NCBI GenBank assembly: GCA_038363005.1 | Contig: JBBQBI010000026.1 | Location: 1 to 64,000 of the forward strand | Source: JAKOWB01 sp038363005 | GTDB lineage: Bacteria; Pseudomonadota; Alphaproteobacteria; Kiloniellales; JACOMY01 | DNA: 64,000 nucleotides | Direction: 5' to 3' | In this document: positions 43,105 to 51,438 of the stretch, piece by piece | How positions within the stretch are numbered: the stretch's first letter is position 1 | How the letters are laid out: every line of letters begins with the position of its first letter | Made by a program: the position numbers and the translations under genes | Notes under the pieces: model-generated | What the model was told of the DNA's origin: nothing | Database searches by the model: none | What the model saw: only the letters and a program-made list of their open reading frames with translations

Positions 43105-43503
43105 ATGGCAGAAACCCGCGAGAGCTTCGGCGACGCCCTCACCCGCCCCTTCTGGGACGCAGCGACTCGCCACGAGCTGCTGATCCAGCACTGCGACGCC
43201 TGCGGGCGGCACCAGTTCTATCCGCGCGCTTTCTGCCGCTTCTGCCACGCCGCCGCCGTCACCTGGGTCAAGGCCAGTGGCCGGGGCGTGGTCTACAGCC
43301 TGACCCGCATCTGGCATTCGGACGATCCGGCCCAGCCCGCCCCCTACATCAATGCCCTGGTCGAACTGGACGAGGGGCCGCGCTTCTTCACCACGCTGCT
43401 GGCGTGCGCCGAGCGCATCGGCCAGCGGGTGCGCGTGGCCTGGCGGGACCGCGCCGACGCACCACCCCTGCCTGTCTTCGAAGCTGCGGAGGAGCCGGCA
43501 TGA
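43105..43503 (+). CDS. DUF35 OB-fold/zinc-ribbon protein (cassette B)
   Basis: 132 residues. Zinc ribbon Cys are C30, C33, C44 and C47 (CDACGRHQFYPRAFCRFC), followed by an OB-fold (GRGVVYSLTRIWHSDD; NALVELDEGPRFFTTLL). It is the partner of the thiolase-fold protein, mirroring cassette A, where the order and the RHQFYPR motif are the same. Its stop overlaps the ATG of the broken SDR gene (ATGA). Confidence 0.88.
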   Translation: MAETRESFGDALTRPFWDAATRHELLIQHCDACGRHQFYPRAFCRFCHAAAVTWVKASGRGVVYSLTRIWHSDDPAQPAPYINALVELDEGPRFFTTLLACAERIGQRVRVAWRDRADAPPLPVFEAAEEPA

Positions 43504-44353
43504 GCCGCCGCCTGGAAGGACGCGTCGCCATCGTCACCGGCGCCGGTCGCGGTCTGGGCCGCGCCCACGCGCTGCGTCCGGCGTGCCGGGCGACGAGGTA
43601 GTGGCGGAAATTCGTGCCGCCGGCGGCGAAGCCGTGGCCAGCCGGCACGACTGCGCCGACTGGCAGCAGGCGGGCGAGATGGTGCGCCTGGCGATCGACA
43701 GCTTCGGCGAACTGCACGTGCTGGTGAACAATGCCGGCATCCTGCGCGACCGCGCCTTCGCCAACATGTCGGAGGGCGAGTGGGACGCGGTGATCCGCGT
43801 GCATCTGAAGGGCCACGCCGCTACCAGCCACCATGCCATGGCCCACTGGCGCGATCGCAGCAAGGCCGGCGCGCCGGTCAAGGCCAGCATCGTCCACACC
43901 TCTTCCATCGCCGGCTACCTCGGCAACTTCGGCCAGGCGAACTACGCCGCCGCCAAGCTCGCAGTCGTCGCGCTGTCGCGCGTGCTGCAGATCGAGGGGG
44001 AGCGCTACGGCGTACGCTCCAACGCCGTCTCGCCGTCCGCCCGCACCCGCATGATGGGCGGCGAGGCACCGCCGCCGGGCAGCTTCGACCCGCGCGATCC
44101 AGGCAACGTCTCCGCGCTTGTGGCCTGGCTGGCCGCCGCCGATTGCCCGGCCAACGGGCAATACTTCCAGGTCTACGGCAGCCGCCTGCTTGTGCTGACG
44201 CTGCCGCAGATCGCGCACGACCTGAACAATCCCAGCGGGCAGTGGTCGCTGGAGGATCTTGACCGGGAACTGGCCGGCCGCCTGATCAGCTATCCCACAG
44301 TGGACGAGTTGCTGGCCGACCTGCGTGGCCGGCAGGCGGGCGGCGCGTCATGA
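43500..44353 (+). pseudogene. Short-chain dehydrogenase, frameshifted by internal deletion (cassette B)
   Basis: From ATG 43500 the frame reads MSRRLEGRVAIVTGAGRGLG, RAHALR and then shifts: it would stop as PACRATR after 33 codons. The rest of the enzyme continues in another frame from about 43600 (VVAEIRAAGGEAVASRHDCA) through NNAGIL and HTSSIAGYLGNFGQANYAAA to a normal end at 44353. Compared with the intact copy in cassette A, about 67 nt are missing between ALR and VVAEIRA, including the strand with the NAD-specificity Asp. A functional enzyme is not expected unless the deletion is a sequencing error. Confidence 0.8.
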
Positions 44354-45195
44354 GCCTGCATCCCGGCAAGCTCGGTGCCAAGGCGACCGCGCCGGCCTAT
44401 CTGGTGACGCCGGAGGCGACCATCGCCTACGCCCGCGCCACCAACGACAGCAATCCGGCACACCTGGCTGGCCGGATTGCGCCGCCGCTGTTCGCCGTGG
44501 TGCCGGCGCTGAAGACCCTAGCGGCCTTGAAGCGCGAGGCCTGCGAGGGCTTCACCCTGCACGGCGAACACGAGCTGCGGTTCCACCGGCCGATCACGCC
44601 CGGCATGACACTGACCACCGAGGCCGAGGTGATTGGCCTGCAGCCGACCAAGGCCGGTCCGTTGGTGGTGGTTAAGGGCACCACGCACGACCAGCAGGGC
44701 CACCTGCTGAACGAGCAGTTCCTGGTCGCCATTGCGCACGGCCGCAGCCTGGACCAGGGCGTCGGCGTACCGCCGCCCGACCATCGCCGCCCGGCCGGGC
44801 TGGGCGAGGCCCAGCGCCTCGCCGACTGCAGCTTTCCGGTCGATGACGACCAGACGCTGCGCTATGCCGAGGCCTCGGGCGATCGCGATCCCTATACCTT
44901 CGATCATGCCGAGGCCCGCGCGCGGGGCCTGCCCGGCGCCATCGTCCACGGCCTCTGCACCCTGGCCTTCGTCAGCCGTGCGGTCGTCGAGCGATGCTGC
45001 GCGCAGGATTCCACGCGCCTCAGGCGACTGGCGGTACGCTTTTCGGGCCTGCTGCTGCTGCAGCCGGGACAACAGCTCATCACGCGGCTCTGGCGCGCCG
45101 GACAGCGCGACGGCCGTGCTTGCTTCGTCGCCGAGAGCGACAACCGCGCCGGCGAAGGCGTGATCCGCCATGGCTGGGCAGAGATCGAGGCATGA
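44350..45195 (+). CDS. MaoC didomain hydratase (cassette B)
   Basis: 281 residues with two hot-dog repeats. The first has YARATNDSNPAHLAGRIAPP and FTLHGEHELRFHRPITPGM; the second carries YAEASGDRDPYTFDHAEARA and AIVHGLCTLAFVSRAV with the catalytic Asp and His. The domain order is the same as in the cassette A copy. ATG 44350 overlaps the SDR stop by 4 bp, so its translation depends on coupling to a reading frame that is itself disrupted upstream, which may lower its expression. Confidence 0.88.
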   Translation: MSLHPGKLGAKATAPAYLVTPEATIAYARATNDSNPAHLAGRIAPPLFAVVPALKTLAALKREACEGFTLHGEHELRFHRPITPGMTLTTEAEVIGLQPTKAGPLVVVKGTTHDQQGHLLNEQFLVAIAHGRSLDQGVGVPPPDHRRPAGLGEAQRLADCSFPVDDDQTLRYAEASGDRDPYTFDHAEARARGLPGAIVHGLCTLAFVSRAVVERCCAQDSTRLRRLAVRFSGLLLLQPGQQLITRLWRAGQRDGRACFVAESDNRAGEGVIRHGWAEIEA

Positions 45196-45196
45196 C

Positions 45197-46834
45197 ATGA
45201 GCGAGGCAGCGACGGTCGAACAGGTTACCCACCGCAACATCGGTCCGGCCTGGAGCCTGGTCGCCGACCGCACTCTGCCAGCGCACGTGCTGCGCGGCTG
45301 TCGCAAGAATCCAGAGGTGCCGCTGCTGCTCACCGAGGACGGCGTCTCCATGGGACGCGCCGAGTTCCTCGGCCTGGTCGAGCGCCTGGCCGGCTATTTG
45401 AAGACCCGGGTCCAGCCGGGCGACCGGGTCGGCCTCTGCATCGGCAACCGCGCCGAATACTTCATCGCGCTGCTGGCTGCCATCGCCTGCCGGGCCATCG
45501 TGGTGTCGGTCAACCCGGACTCTAAAGAACATGACGCCAGCTACGTCCTGCTCGATGCCGCGCCGGTCATCATCATCGCCCAGGCGGACAACCTGGCGCT
45601 GATCGAAGGGATCGCCAAGCAGATCCCGGCGACGCGCGAGGTGCTCAGCGTCGAGGGGCAGGAGCCCAACGGCCTCGCCCACCTGGGTAGCGACGCCGAG
45701 CGCCTGCCGCTGGAGCAGGCCAGCTGCGAACCCGAGGACGTCACCTGCGTCTTCTACACCTCCGGCACCACCGGCGCGCCCAAGGGCTGCATGGTCAATC
45801 ACCTGTGGTGGCTGCGTATCGTCGACGTCGACCTGCGTCTCAATCCCGAGGGGCGGCAGCGCGCGCTCTGCACTGTGCCCTTCTTCTATGCCGATCCGGC
45901 GATCTACCTGATGCAGCTGCTGCAGGTCGGCGGCACGCTGGTGGCCATGCGGCGCTTCAGCGTGTCGCGCTACTGGGACGTGGTGCAGCGCTTCGGCGTC
46001 ACCAAGATTCACGCCATCGCCTCGATCCCCGTGCTGCTGGTCAAGGCGCCTCCGCACCCGCGCGAACGCGATCACAAGGTGCATCATGCCACCTGCGTCG
46101 CCGTGCCGACCAACCATCACCGCGACCTGGTCGAGCGCTTCGGCTTCCCCTGGATCGACAACTACGGCGCCACCGAAACCGGCCAGATCTGCCGCATGCC
46201 CTGGCACATGCGCGAGGAGATGATCGGTTCCGGATCGCTGGGTGTGCCCAGCCCCGAGGTCGAGCTGCGCGTGGTCGACGAGGCCGGGCAGGACGTCGGG
46301 CCCGAGGTGTCCGGCGAGGCCCTGGTGCGCGCGCCACATATGTTCTCCGGCTATTTCAACCGGCCCGAGGCCACTGCCGAGGTGATGAAGGACGGCTGGT
46401 ACCACACCGGCGACCTGGTGAAGCGCGATGCCCGCGGCTTTGTCTATTTCCTCGGCCGCAAGAAGGACATCATCCGCCGCTCCGGCCAGAACATCGCCGC
46501 CGCCGAGGTCGAGGCCGTACTGCGCCTGCTGCCGCAGGTAAAGGACGCCGCCGTGCTGCCAGTGCCGGACGAAATCCGCGGCGAGGAGGTCAAGGCCTAC
46601 CTGCTGCTGGTCGATGGCCAGACGCCGGCCGACCTGCCGCCAGAGGCCGTGGTGAACTTCTGCGCCGAGCGGCTCTCCGGCTACAAGGTGCCGCGCTATC
46701 TCGAGTACCGCAGCGGCGATTTCCCGCGCACGCCTTCGATGCGCGTACAGAAGCAGGAACTGAAGGCCGAGAAGCCCGATCTGACTCAGGGTGCCTGGGA
46801 CCGCGACAAGGAAATGGGCCGCCTGCGCGCCTAG
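45197..46834 (+). CDS. AMP-dependent acyl-CoA synthetase (cassette B)
   Basis: 545 residues from ATG 45197, immediately after the MaoC stop. Adenylation motifs: FYTSGTTGAPKGCMVNH, YGATETGQICR, DGWYHTGDLVKRDARGFVYF, GRKKDIIRRSGQNIAAAEVE and the lysine region RTPSMRVQKQEL. It is the counterpart of 21716-23332, including the matching endings SMRVQKESLKE and SMRVQKQELKA. It produces the acyl-CoA that the hydratase and thiolase-fold proteins would use. CaiC-like; substrate not known. Confidence 0.92.
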   Translation: MSEAATVEQVTHRNIGPAWSLVADRTLPAHVLRGCRKNPEVPLLLTEDGVSMGRAEFLGLVERLAGYLKTRVQPGDRVGLCIGNRAEYFIALLAAIACRAIVVSVNPDSKEHDASYVLLDAAPVIIIAQADNLALIEGIAKQIPATREVLSVEGQEPNGLAHLGSDAERLPLEQASCEPEDVTCVFYTSGTTGAPKGCMVNHLWWLRIVDVDLRLNPEGRQRALCTVPFFYADPAIYLMQLLQVGGTLVAMRRFSVSRYWDVVQRFGVTKIHAIASIPVLLVKAPPHPRERDHKVHHATCVAVPTNHHRDLVERFGFPWIDNYGATETGQICRMPWHMREEMIGSGSLGVPSPEVELRVVDEAGQDVGPEVSGEALVRAPHMFSGYFNRPEATAEVMKDGWYHTGDLVKRDARGFVYFLGRKKDIIRRSGQNIAAAEVEAVLRLLPQVKDAAVLPVPDEIRGEEVKAYLLLVDGQTPADLPPEAVVNFCAERLSGYKVPRYLEYRSGDFPRTPSMRVQKQELKAEKPDLTQGAWDRDKEMGRLRA

Positions 46835-46860
46835 CGCCGGCTGACAAGGGGAGAAGGCTG

Positions 46861-48267
46861 ATGACCGATGCGACCGCCCGTCCCGAGCAATGCGACCTGC
46901 TGGTGCGCAATGCCTACGTGCTGACGATGGATGCCAAGCGCCAGATCTTCGCCAAGGGTGCCATCGCGGTGCGCGACGGCGACATACTGGCAGTCGGCCG
47001 CGATGCCGATCTGGCGTCGCGCTACACCGCTGCCGAGACGCTGGATGCCGGCGGCGCCGTGGTGCACCCCGGCTTCATCGACGGCCACTACCACCTGACC
47101 ATCCACCTGGCGCGCGGCACGGTGCCCGACGATCCGGCGATGAAGAGCCCCTTCGGCTATGGCGACTGGATGAACCTGGTAGGCGAGGAGGACGAGCACC
47201 TCCAGACCCAGGTCACCGCGATCGAGATGCTGCGCAAGGGTTACACCTTCTTCCTGGAACCCGGCACGGTGCTCTGGCCAGACGCCGCGGCCGCCGCTGT
47301 GGAGAGCGTCGGCGTGCGCGGCTCGCTGGCCGACCCCTACCTGTGGGACGTGCCGGACGGCGGCAATGTGCTGGCCGACAAGATCGCGGCCGCGCCCTGC
47401 ACGCGGGAGCGCGCTTTGAAGCTGCTGGGCGGCCAGCTCGCCCGCAATCGCAACCGCCGCTCGCTGGTTCGCGGCCACGTGGCGATCTATGGCTCCGGCT
47501 CGCAGTCGGAGGAACTGATGCGCGCCGCCAAGACCTGCGCCGAGGAGAACGGCGTGGTCATGACTATGCACCACAACTTCACCCCGGTGCAGGCCGCCAA
47601 GGACGATGCGCGCTTCGGCGGCCAGCACTCGATCAAGGCCTTTGCGGAAAAGGGCTTGCTGGGGCGCTGCTGCAGCTTCGTGCACATGAACGTCATCCGC
47701 GACGACGAGATGGACCCCATCGTCGAGTCTGGCATGTCGCTGGTCTGGCAGCCCGGCAACTACATGTTCTACGGCATCGCCGCGAAGACCGAGAGCCGCA
47801 TGGCGGAGCTGATCCAGCGCGGAGCCAATGTCACCTTTGGCGTCGACACCGCCAAGGTCTGGACCTTCGGCGACCTGGAGCTGATCGGCTATCTGGTGGC
47901 GCGCCAGGCCGGCCGCTACATCTCACCGGCGAAGATCCTGGAGATGCGCACCTGCGACGCCGCTCGCGCCGTGGGGCTGGAGGACGCCATCGGCGCCCTG
48001 GCACCCGGCATGCGCGCCGACATCGTGATCCGCGACCTGGCGCGACCCGAAAGCGCGCCCGGCGTGAATGCCGTGCAGGAGCTGCTGCTGGGCGGCCAGT
48101 CCGGCACCGTGGCGACCGTCATCGTCGACGGCCAGGTGGTCTATCGCGACGGCGCAGTGCAGAGGGTCGATGCCGCGGCGGTGGTCGCCAAGGGCCGCGA
48201 AGCGGCCAAGCGGGTCTTGGGCAGGGCCGGCTTCACGCCGTCCTCCACTTGGCCAGTGGTGACCTGA
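46861..48267 (+). CDS. Amidohydrolase family protein (cassette B)
   Basis: 468 residues from ATG 46861 (AAGGGGAGAAGG upstream). H76xH78 in GFIDGHYHLTIH, a His in TMHHNFTP, FVHMNVIRDDE and an Asp in TFGVDTAKVWTFGD are the metal and catalytic positions, as in the cassette A paralogue (shared WQPGNYMFYGIA/WHPGNYQFYGIA and AKxWTFG). It closes the six-gene cassette, and the Pot-type importer begins 45 bp later. It is expected to cut a C-N bond in the imported or activated compound. Confidence 0.88.
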   Translation: MTDATARPEQCDLLVRNAYVLTMDAKRQIFAKGAIAVRDGDILAVGRDADLASRYTAAETLDAGGAVVHPGFIDGHYHLTIHLARGTVPDDPAMKSPFGYGDWMNLVGEEDEHLQTQVTAIEMLRKGYTFFLEPGTVLWPDAAAAAVESVGVRGSLADPYLWDVPDGGNVLADKIAAAPCTRERALKLLGGQLARNRNRRSLVRGHVAIYGSGSQSEELMRAAKTCAEENGVVMTMHHNFTPVQAAKDDARFGGQHSIKAFAEKGLLGRCCSFVHMNVIRDDEMDPIVESGMSLVWQPGNYMFYGIAAKTESRMAELIQRGANVTFGVDTAKVWTFGDLELIGYLVARQAGRYISPAKILEMRTCDAARAVGLEDAIGALAPGMRADIVIRDLARPESAPGVNAVQELLLGGQSGTVATVIVDGQVVYRDGAVQRVDAAAVVAKGREAAKRVLGRAGFTPSSTWPVVT

Positions 48268-48311
48268 ATGCACGGCCCCCCACCCCTGGCAGGCGGCCGA
48301 GGCGGCAGCTG

Positions 48312-49397
48312 ATGAGCGCCATTGAACTCCGGCAGATCGCCAAGAGCTACGGCCCGGTGCGCGCCGTGGACCAGGTGAGCTGCACCATCAGCGAGGGGGA
48401 GTTCATGACCATCCTGGGCCCCAGCGGCTCGGGAAAGACGACGATGCTGAGCCTGATCGCCGGGCTGATCGAACCCAGCAGCGGACGCATCCTGATCGGC
48501 GATCGCGACGTCACCGAGTTGCCGACCGCGCAGCGCAACATTGGCCTGGTGTTCCAGTCCTACGCCCTGTTTCCCAACATGACGGTGGAGGGCAACGTCG
48601 CCTTCCCATTGAAGGTGCGCCATGTGCCGCGACCGGAGATCCGCCGGCGGGTCGAGGAGGCGCTGCGCCTGGTCCGCCTGACCGAGCTGGCCGGCCGCCG
48701 CCCCTCGCAGCTTTCCGGCGGGCAGCAGCAGCGCGTCGCACTGGCCCGCGCCATCGTCTTCGAGCCTGGAATCCTGCTGCTCGACGAGCCGCTGGCCGCG
48801 CTGGACCGCAAGCTGCGCGACGAGGTGCGCCTGGAACTTCGTCGCATCCAGCGGACCCTGGGCGTGACCACCATCCTGGTGACCCACGACCAGGACGAGG
48901 CCCTGTCGCTGAGCGACCGCCTGCTGGTGCTGCACCGCGGCCGCGTCGAACAGAGCGGCACGCCGGACGAACTCTACCTGCGGCCTGCCACGCGCTTCGT
49001 CGCCGATTTCCTGGGCGCTTCCAACCTGCTGGAGGGACGCCTGGCCCGCGATGGCACCGCCAACGCGCTGCAGCTCGCCAGCGGCTCCCGCCTGCCGATC
49101 GGCGATACCGGCGCGGCGCCAGGCGACAGCCTCTGCGTCCTGCTACGGCCCGAACGCATCCAGCTGCACGCCGCCGGTCACGACGGCGGTGTCAATGCGA
49201 CGGTCTCCGAATGCGTCTATCACGGCCAGTCCGTGCGCTATCACCTGCGGCTCGACTGCCAGCAGGAGCTCCTCGCCGTCGCCGCCGACCGCGTGCCGCG
49301 CTTTGCCGTGGGCGACCCGGTGTGCGCTGCCTGGAGTCCGACCGACGTGTGGATTGTTCCCGATCCGGCGCTCTCGACAGGAGACGCCTCGATCTAA
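48312..49397 (+). CDS. ABC importer ATP-binding protein (spermidine/putrescine PotA type)
   Basis: 361 residues. It has Walker A GPSGSGKTTML, Q-loop LVFQSYALFPNMTVEGNVAF, signature LSGGQQQRVALARAI, Walker B ILLLDEPLAALD, the H-loop (LVTHDQDEALSLSDR) and a C-terminal TOBE domain (about 270-355). ALFPNMTVEGNVAFPL and QxRNIGLVFQ are hallmarks of the PotA/CysA/MalK-like class. It is followed by its receptor and two permeases, forming a complete importer adjoining cassette B. Confidence 0.94.
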   Translation: MSAIELRQIAKSYGPVRAVDQVSCTISEGEFMTILGPSGSGKTTMLSLIAGLIEPSSGRILIGDRDVTELPTAQRNIGLVFQSYALFPNMTVEGNVAFPLKVRHVPRPEIRRRVEEALRLVRLTELAGRRPSQLSGGQQQRVALARAIVFEPGILLLDEPLAALDRKLRDEVRLELRRIQRTLGVTTILVTHDQDEALSLSDRLLVLHRGRVEQSGTPDELYLRPATRFVADFLGASNLLEGRLARDGTANALQLASGSRLPIGDTGAAPGDSLCVLLRPERIQLHAAGHDGGVNATVSECVYHGQSVRYHLRLDCQQELLAVAADRVPRFAVGDPVCAAWSPTDVWIVPDPALSTGDASI

Positions 49398-49452
49398 CCA
49401 GCCGGAGAGCTGGCAACCGCGGCAGCAAGCCGCCATGAGCATGGAGGTAAGA

Positions 49453-50481
49453 ATGCGGAAACCTACTAGCCAGATGGTGCGGACCCTGACCGCCGTGCTA
49501 CTCGCCACGGCAATCGGCGGCGCGGCAACGGCCGATCCCGCCAAGAAGTTCGTTTTCGGCCAGTCAGGTGGCGCCAGCTACGAGGCCTCGGTCGATATCT
49601 TCTGGAAGCCCTTCACCGAGCAGACCGGGATCGAGATCGAGCCGCTGATTCCATCCAGCTTCGGCAAGCTGCGAGCGATGGTGGAGTCGGGCCAGGTCAC
49701 GGCCTCGCTCTGGGATCTTGGCTCCAGCCAGCTCGAACAGGCCATCGCCCTCGGCCTGGTAGAGAAGATCAACTGGGACCAGGTGAATCCTGGCCCCATG
49801 TACCCGGAGATGAAGCGCGAGTTCGGCTTCGGCCAGACCTACTTCTCGACCGGCATGGCCTGGAAGCATGGCACCACACCGGTCGAGACCTGGGCTGACT
49901 TCTGGAACGTCGAGAAGTTTCCGGGCAAGCGCTGCCTGGCGGACTATCCGGCCTATACGTTGCCGCTGGCGGTGATGGCGGCCGGCGTGCCGAAGGACAA
50001 GGTCTATCCGATCGACATCGACCTGGCCTTCGAGATGCTCGACAAGATCGCACCGGATACCATCTGGTGGACCACTGGCTCGCAACCGCCACAGATCCTG
50101 CAGGATGGCGAGGCAACCTACTGCAACGCCTGGAACGGCCGCGTCATGCCGGTCGAGGGCCTGGACTTCAACTACAACCAGGGCCTGCTCGACATCGCCT
50201 TCTACGTCGTACCGAAGGGCGCCCCGCCGGCTGAGGTCGAGGCCGCCATGCTGCTGCTGCACGAATGGTCGGACCCGGTGAAGCAGGCGAAGTATGCCGA
50301 ACGCGTCTACTACCCTTCCAGCAGCCCTAACCTCTTCGACTACCTGCCGGAGGCCCTTAAGACCAAGCTGCCGACCTCGCCTAACAACAAGGATCTGCAG
50401 CTGCTGACAAATTCGAAGTGGTGGTTCGACAACTCGGAGGCGGTCGAGCAGCGGTGGGCGGAATGGAAGCTCACCCGCTAA
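49453..50481 (+). CDS. ABC importer substrate-binding protein (PotD/SBP_bac type)
   Basis: 342 residues from ATG 49453, preceded by the strong site GGAGGTAAGA. A Sec signal (MVRTLTAVLLATAIGGAATA) precedes a receptor with FGQSGGASYEASVDIFWKPF, SLWDLGSSQLEQAIALGLVE and YCNAWNGRVMPVEGLDFNYN, which resembles the polyamine/thiamine/Fe receptor cluster. The acidic and aromatic pocket residues suggest a cationic or amine ligand, which would agree with an amidohydrolase-linked pathway, but the ligand cannot be named. Confidence 0.92.
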   Translation: MRKPTSQMVRTLTAVLLATAIGGAATADPAKKFVFGQSGGASYEASVDIFWKPFTEQTGIEIEPLIPSSFGKLRAMVESGQVTASLWDLGSSQLEQAIALGLVEKINWDQVNPGPMYPEMKREFGFGQTYFSTGMAWKHGTTPVETWADFWNVEKFPGKRCLADYPAYTLPLAVMAAGVPKDKVYPIDIDLAFEMLDKIAPDTIWWTTGSQPPQILQDGEATYCNAWNGRVMPVEGLDFNYNQGLLDIAFYVVPKGAPPAEVEAAMLLLHEWSDPVKQAKYAERVYYPSSSPNLFDYLPEALKTKLPTSPNNKDLQLLTNSKWWFDNSEAVEQRWAEWKLTR

Positions 50482-50526
50482 CCAATCGATGACCGACAAA
50501 AGACCCGTACAGGACTGGAATGCGTC

Positions 50527-50554
50527 GGGGGTGCCGGTACGAACCGGCATCCCC
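50527..50554 (+). terminator. Intercistronic hairpin after the binding-protein gene
   Basis: GGGGGTGCCGGT pairs with ACCGGCATCCCC (12 bp, one G-T pair) around the tetraloop ACGA, 45 bp after the receptor stop and before the permease. There is no T run. It is likely a stabiliser or attenuator, the third case of a hairpin directly behind a binding-protein gene in this window. Confidence 0.6.
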
Positions 50555-50568
50555 TTCGCTCTCAGCAC

Positions 50569-51438
50569 ATGACTGCCAACGCCGCGCCGCTGCCGATCGA
50601 ACGCTATCCGCGCCGGCGGGCACGGCGGGCGCGGCGGGTCGCCGCTGCGGTCGGGCCGCTGTTCGTTTTCATGCTGGTGGCCTTCAACCTGCCGATCCTG
50701 CTGATGCTGGGCTGGAGCTTCAGCAACCCGACACCGACGCTGAACCACTACGCCTACTTTTTCGAGGTACCGATCTACCTGCGCGTCATGGCCAACACGC
50801 TGCGCATCGCGGCGATCACCGTGCTTTGCTGCGTCCTGCTGGGCTATCCGCTGGCCTACTGGCTGCGCGGTATGGCGCCCCGCCCGCGGCTGTTCGTACT
50901 GGCCATGGTGGTGTTGCCCTTCTGGATCAGCATCCTGATCCGCACCTATGCCTGGATCGTCATCCTGGGCAACAACGGCCTGGTCAATCGCGGCCTGCTC
51001 GAGCTTGGCGTGATCAGCGCGCCGATCGGTATCCTCTATAACGAGCTGGGCGTCATCGTCGGCACGGTTAACGTGCTGCTGCCCTTCTTCGTGCTGCCGC
51101 TCTATGCCAGCATGGCGCGCATCGACGACCGCCTGATGCAGGCAGCGCGGTCGCTGGGCGCGCCGCAGCGCGTGATCTTCTGGCGGGTCTTCTTCCCGCT
51201 GACCACTCCGGCGCTGGCTGCCAGCGCCATCCTGGTCTTCATCCTGACCCTGGGATTCTACATCACACCGGCGGTGCTGGGCGGCGGCCGGGTGCCGATG
51301 ATCGCCAACGCCATCGAGCTGCTGATCAACGAGTTGCCGCGCTGGGAGCTGGCAGCGGCGATTTCCACGCTACTGATGATCGCGGTGATCGCCTTCTACC
51401 TCGTGGCCCGCTGGGTGCGCCGCCGTGGCACGGCCTGA
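50569..51438 (+). CDS. ABC importer permease (PotB type)
   Basis: 289 residues. After a basic N-terminus (RYPRRRARRARRVAAAVG) there are six predicted helices, starting PLFVFMLVAFNLPILLMLGW. The segment LPFWISILIRTYAWIVILGN is highly typical of PotB, and the EAA loop reads AARSLGAPQRVIFWRVFFPL. It forms the channel with the permease at 51425, which it overlaps by 14 bp. Confidence 0.93.
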   Translation: MTANAAPLPIERYPRRRARRARRVAAAVGPLFVFMLVAFNLPILLMLGWSFSNPTPTLNHYAYFFEVPIYLRVMANTLRIAAITVLCCVLLGYPLAYWLRGMAPRPRLFVLAMVVLPFWISILIRTYAWIVILGNNGLVNRGLLELGVISAPIGILYNELGVIVGTVNVLLPFFVLPLYASMARIDDRLMQAARSLGAPQRVIFWRVFFPLTTPALAASAILVFILTLGFYITPAVLGGGRVPMIANAIELLINELPRWELAAAISTLLMIAVIAFYLVARWVRRRGTA

